Source: JAJFFW01 sp039197915 (GTDB taxonomy: Bacteria > Pseudomonadota > Alphaproteobacteria > Caulobacterales > Parvularculaceae). From it: 6,764 nucleotides of DNA. Position 1 is the stretch's first letter. The number at the start of each line of letters is the position of its first letter. The notes beneath the pieces are model-generated. The model saw only the letters and a list, made by a program, of their open reading frames with translations, was not told the origin of the DNA and did not search any database. Below are positions 5,838 through 6,764 of the stretch, one piece after another. Made by a program: the position numbers and the translations under genes. The stretch is from contig JBCCTV010000177.1 of assembly GCA_039197915.1 (NCBI GenBank), positions 1-6,764 of the forward strand, written 5' to 3'.

Positions 5838-5867
5838 TCGACAGAAAGTGAGGCGCGCGTGTAAATA
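5838..5867 (+). promoter_or_regulatory. Candidate promoter for the VTT membrane protein gene
   Basis: TCGACA (5838-5843, 5 of 6 to TTGACA) is followed, after 18 bases, by TAAATA (5862-5867), within the AT-rich TAAATAAT. This would start transcription near 5875, about 30 bases before the ATG at 5905. The -10 match is poor in this register (AATAAT at 5864-5869 is better but needs a 20-base spacer). The 108-base gap after miaA shows no intrinsic terminator. Confidence 0.3.
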
Positions 5868-5904
5868 ATTGCTGGGCGAGGGCCGCCGTCAGAATGTGGC
5901 CGAC

Positions 5905-6759
5905 ATGGAGCACCTAAGGCGGATGGTTGAGTTTTTCCGTTTGACGTCCCGCTTTCTTGCGGCAATCGACAAAAAGGCGGCGACATCTTTCGCCTTATCC
6001 TTGTTTTTGCTGGTGTTCGTTGTCGCCATGTTTGTTTTCGGCGAGCGGTGGCTCCGCTTGGATGACAGCGGGGCGTTGCAAGCCCTTCTGTCCCGGGCGC
6101 AAAACTCACCGGCGGCGATTTTTCTAGTTATATCTGTATACGTAGTATTAGCGCTTACCGGGTTCCCGCAAATCCTGATGATCACGGCGACAGTTTTAAC
6201 CTTCGGACCGTTGAACGGCGCTTTATACGCCTGGGTCGCAACAATGGTGAGCGCAACGCTGACTTTTTTGCTAGGCTGGTTTTTGGGCGGCGATTGGGTG
6301 CGCCGGTTTGGCGGCGAGCGCGTGACGCAAACGGTGTCGTTTGTTGCGCGCCACGGCGTCTTGGCGAGCGCCCTCGTGCGTGTTGTGCCTTCTGCGCCGT
6401 TTATTGTTGTCAATTCAGCGGCGGGGGCTGCGCAAATCCCAATCTGGAAATATTGGATTGGCACCGCGATCGGCATTATCCCAAAAATTGCGCTCGTTGC
6501 GACGCTGGGGTCTTTTGCCCTCGATCGGGCGACCCTGCGCCAAGGCGTGAGCGGCGTTTCTGATTTCTTTACCAATCGATCGGCGTCTGAACTCCTGGTG
6601 CTCGCAGCGATTGTGCCCGTCTGGCTTGTTTTAGGTTTTGTTGTGCGCCGATTTTACAACCGCCTGAGCGGCGCCGACGCCGAAGGCGCGGGAAGCAGCG
6701 TTTCAAGGGAGATGGACGGTGAATTGAGCGCATTGGTCACGGCACCGGTCGTGAGATAG
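5905..6759 (+). CDS. TVP38/TMEM64 family (VTT/DedA-like) inner-membrane protein
   Basis: The 284-residue multi-pass membrane protein belongs to the VTT (SNARE-associated/DedA-like) superfamily; members are linked to lipid scrambling or transport and membrane homeostasis, but the substrate here is unknown. A short basic N-terminus precedes hydrophobic segments at about 27-45, 69-88, 90-108, 110-128, 151-172 (probably re-entrant), 184-204 and 229-247. Family motifs are LTGFPQ (84-89), TFGPLNGALYAW (99-110), the LLGWFLGG stretch (122-129) and RVVPSAPFIVVNSAAGA (159-175), which matches the R..P..PF...N..aG core. The C-terminal 30 or so residues are polar. The start is uncertain: ATG 5905 has no good ribosome binding site, ATG 5923 has AAGG at 5916-5919, and the frame opens at TTG 5869. 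It follows miaA by 108 bases on the same strand, with no obvious functional tie. Confidence 0.85.
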   Translation: MEHLRRMVEFFRLTSRFLAAIDKKAATSFALSLFLLVFVVAMFVFGERWLRLDDSGALQALLSRAQNSPAAIFLVISVYVVLALTGFPQILMITATVLTFGPLNGALYAWVATMVSATLTFLLGWFLGGDWVRRFGGERVTQTVSFVARHGVLASALVRVVPSAPFIVVNSAAGAAQIPIWKYWIGTAIGIIPKIALVATLGSFALDRATLRQGVSGVSDFFTNRSASELLVLAAIVPVWLVLGFVVRRFYNRLSGADAEGAGSSVSREMDGELSALVTAPVVR

Positions 6760-6764
6760 TCCGC

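Noticed and set aside
5889..6575. Long minus-strand ORF of 228 aa opposite the VTT gene
   Set aside because: A shadow of the real gene: the sense frame has clear membrane segments and family motifs, the antisense product has none.

Overview
The window is an ordinary-looking chromosomal segment from a bacterium, most likely an alphaproteobacterium. The evidence is the glycine-rich HflK N-terminus, the hflK-hflC-Do protease order, the divergent serB/miaA pair, and moderately GC-rich codon use. I cannot fix the order or genus from the sequence alone. I find no mobile element, CRISPR array, tRNA or rRNA, and no clear new multi-gene system.

Layout: (1) 35-2097 (+) encodes hflK and hflC, overlapping by one base (TAATG). 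They are the two SPFH membrane proteins that form a complex around the FtsH protease. (2) 2098-2193 is a 96-base spacer with a perfect 12-bp palindrome and a third half-site. (3) 2194-3567 (+) encodes a periplasmic Do (DegP/DegQ-type) serine protease with a signal peptide, a complete His-Asp-Ser triad and two PDZ domains, but with an unusual GNSGC active-site motif. (4) 3568-3908 has no convincing gene. It holds a 21-bp imperfect direct repeat, a small stem-loop, a Rho-independent terminator on the + strand and one doubtful 37-codon minus-strand ORF. (5) 3909-4877 (-) encodes phosphoserine phosphatase SerB. (6) 4885-5796 (+) encodes tRNA dimethylallyltransferase MiaA, divergent from serB with only 7 bases between the two start codons. 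(7) 5905-6759 (+) encodes a multi-pass membrane protein of the TVP38/TMEM64 (VTT/DedA-like) family.

Functionally, hflK, hflC and the Do protease form an envelope quality-control block: HflKC modulates FtsH at the inner membrane, and the Do protease handles misfolded proteins in the periplasm. serB completes serine biosynthesis and miaA modifies A37 of tRNAs that read codons starting with U. They share only a promoter region, in a gene order common in alphaproteobacteria. The VTT protein is probably an independent gene.

The most useful points to follow up are the Gly-to-Cys change next to the protease nucleophile, the 7-base divergent junction where miaA has no visible ribosome binding site, the dyad-containing direct repeat between the protease and serB, and the palindrome upstream of the protease gene.
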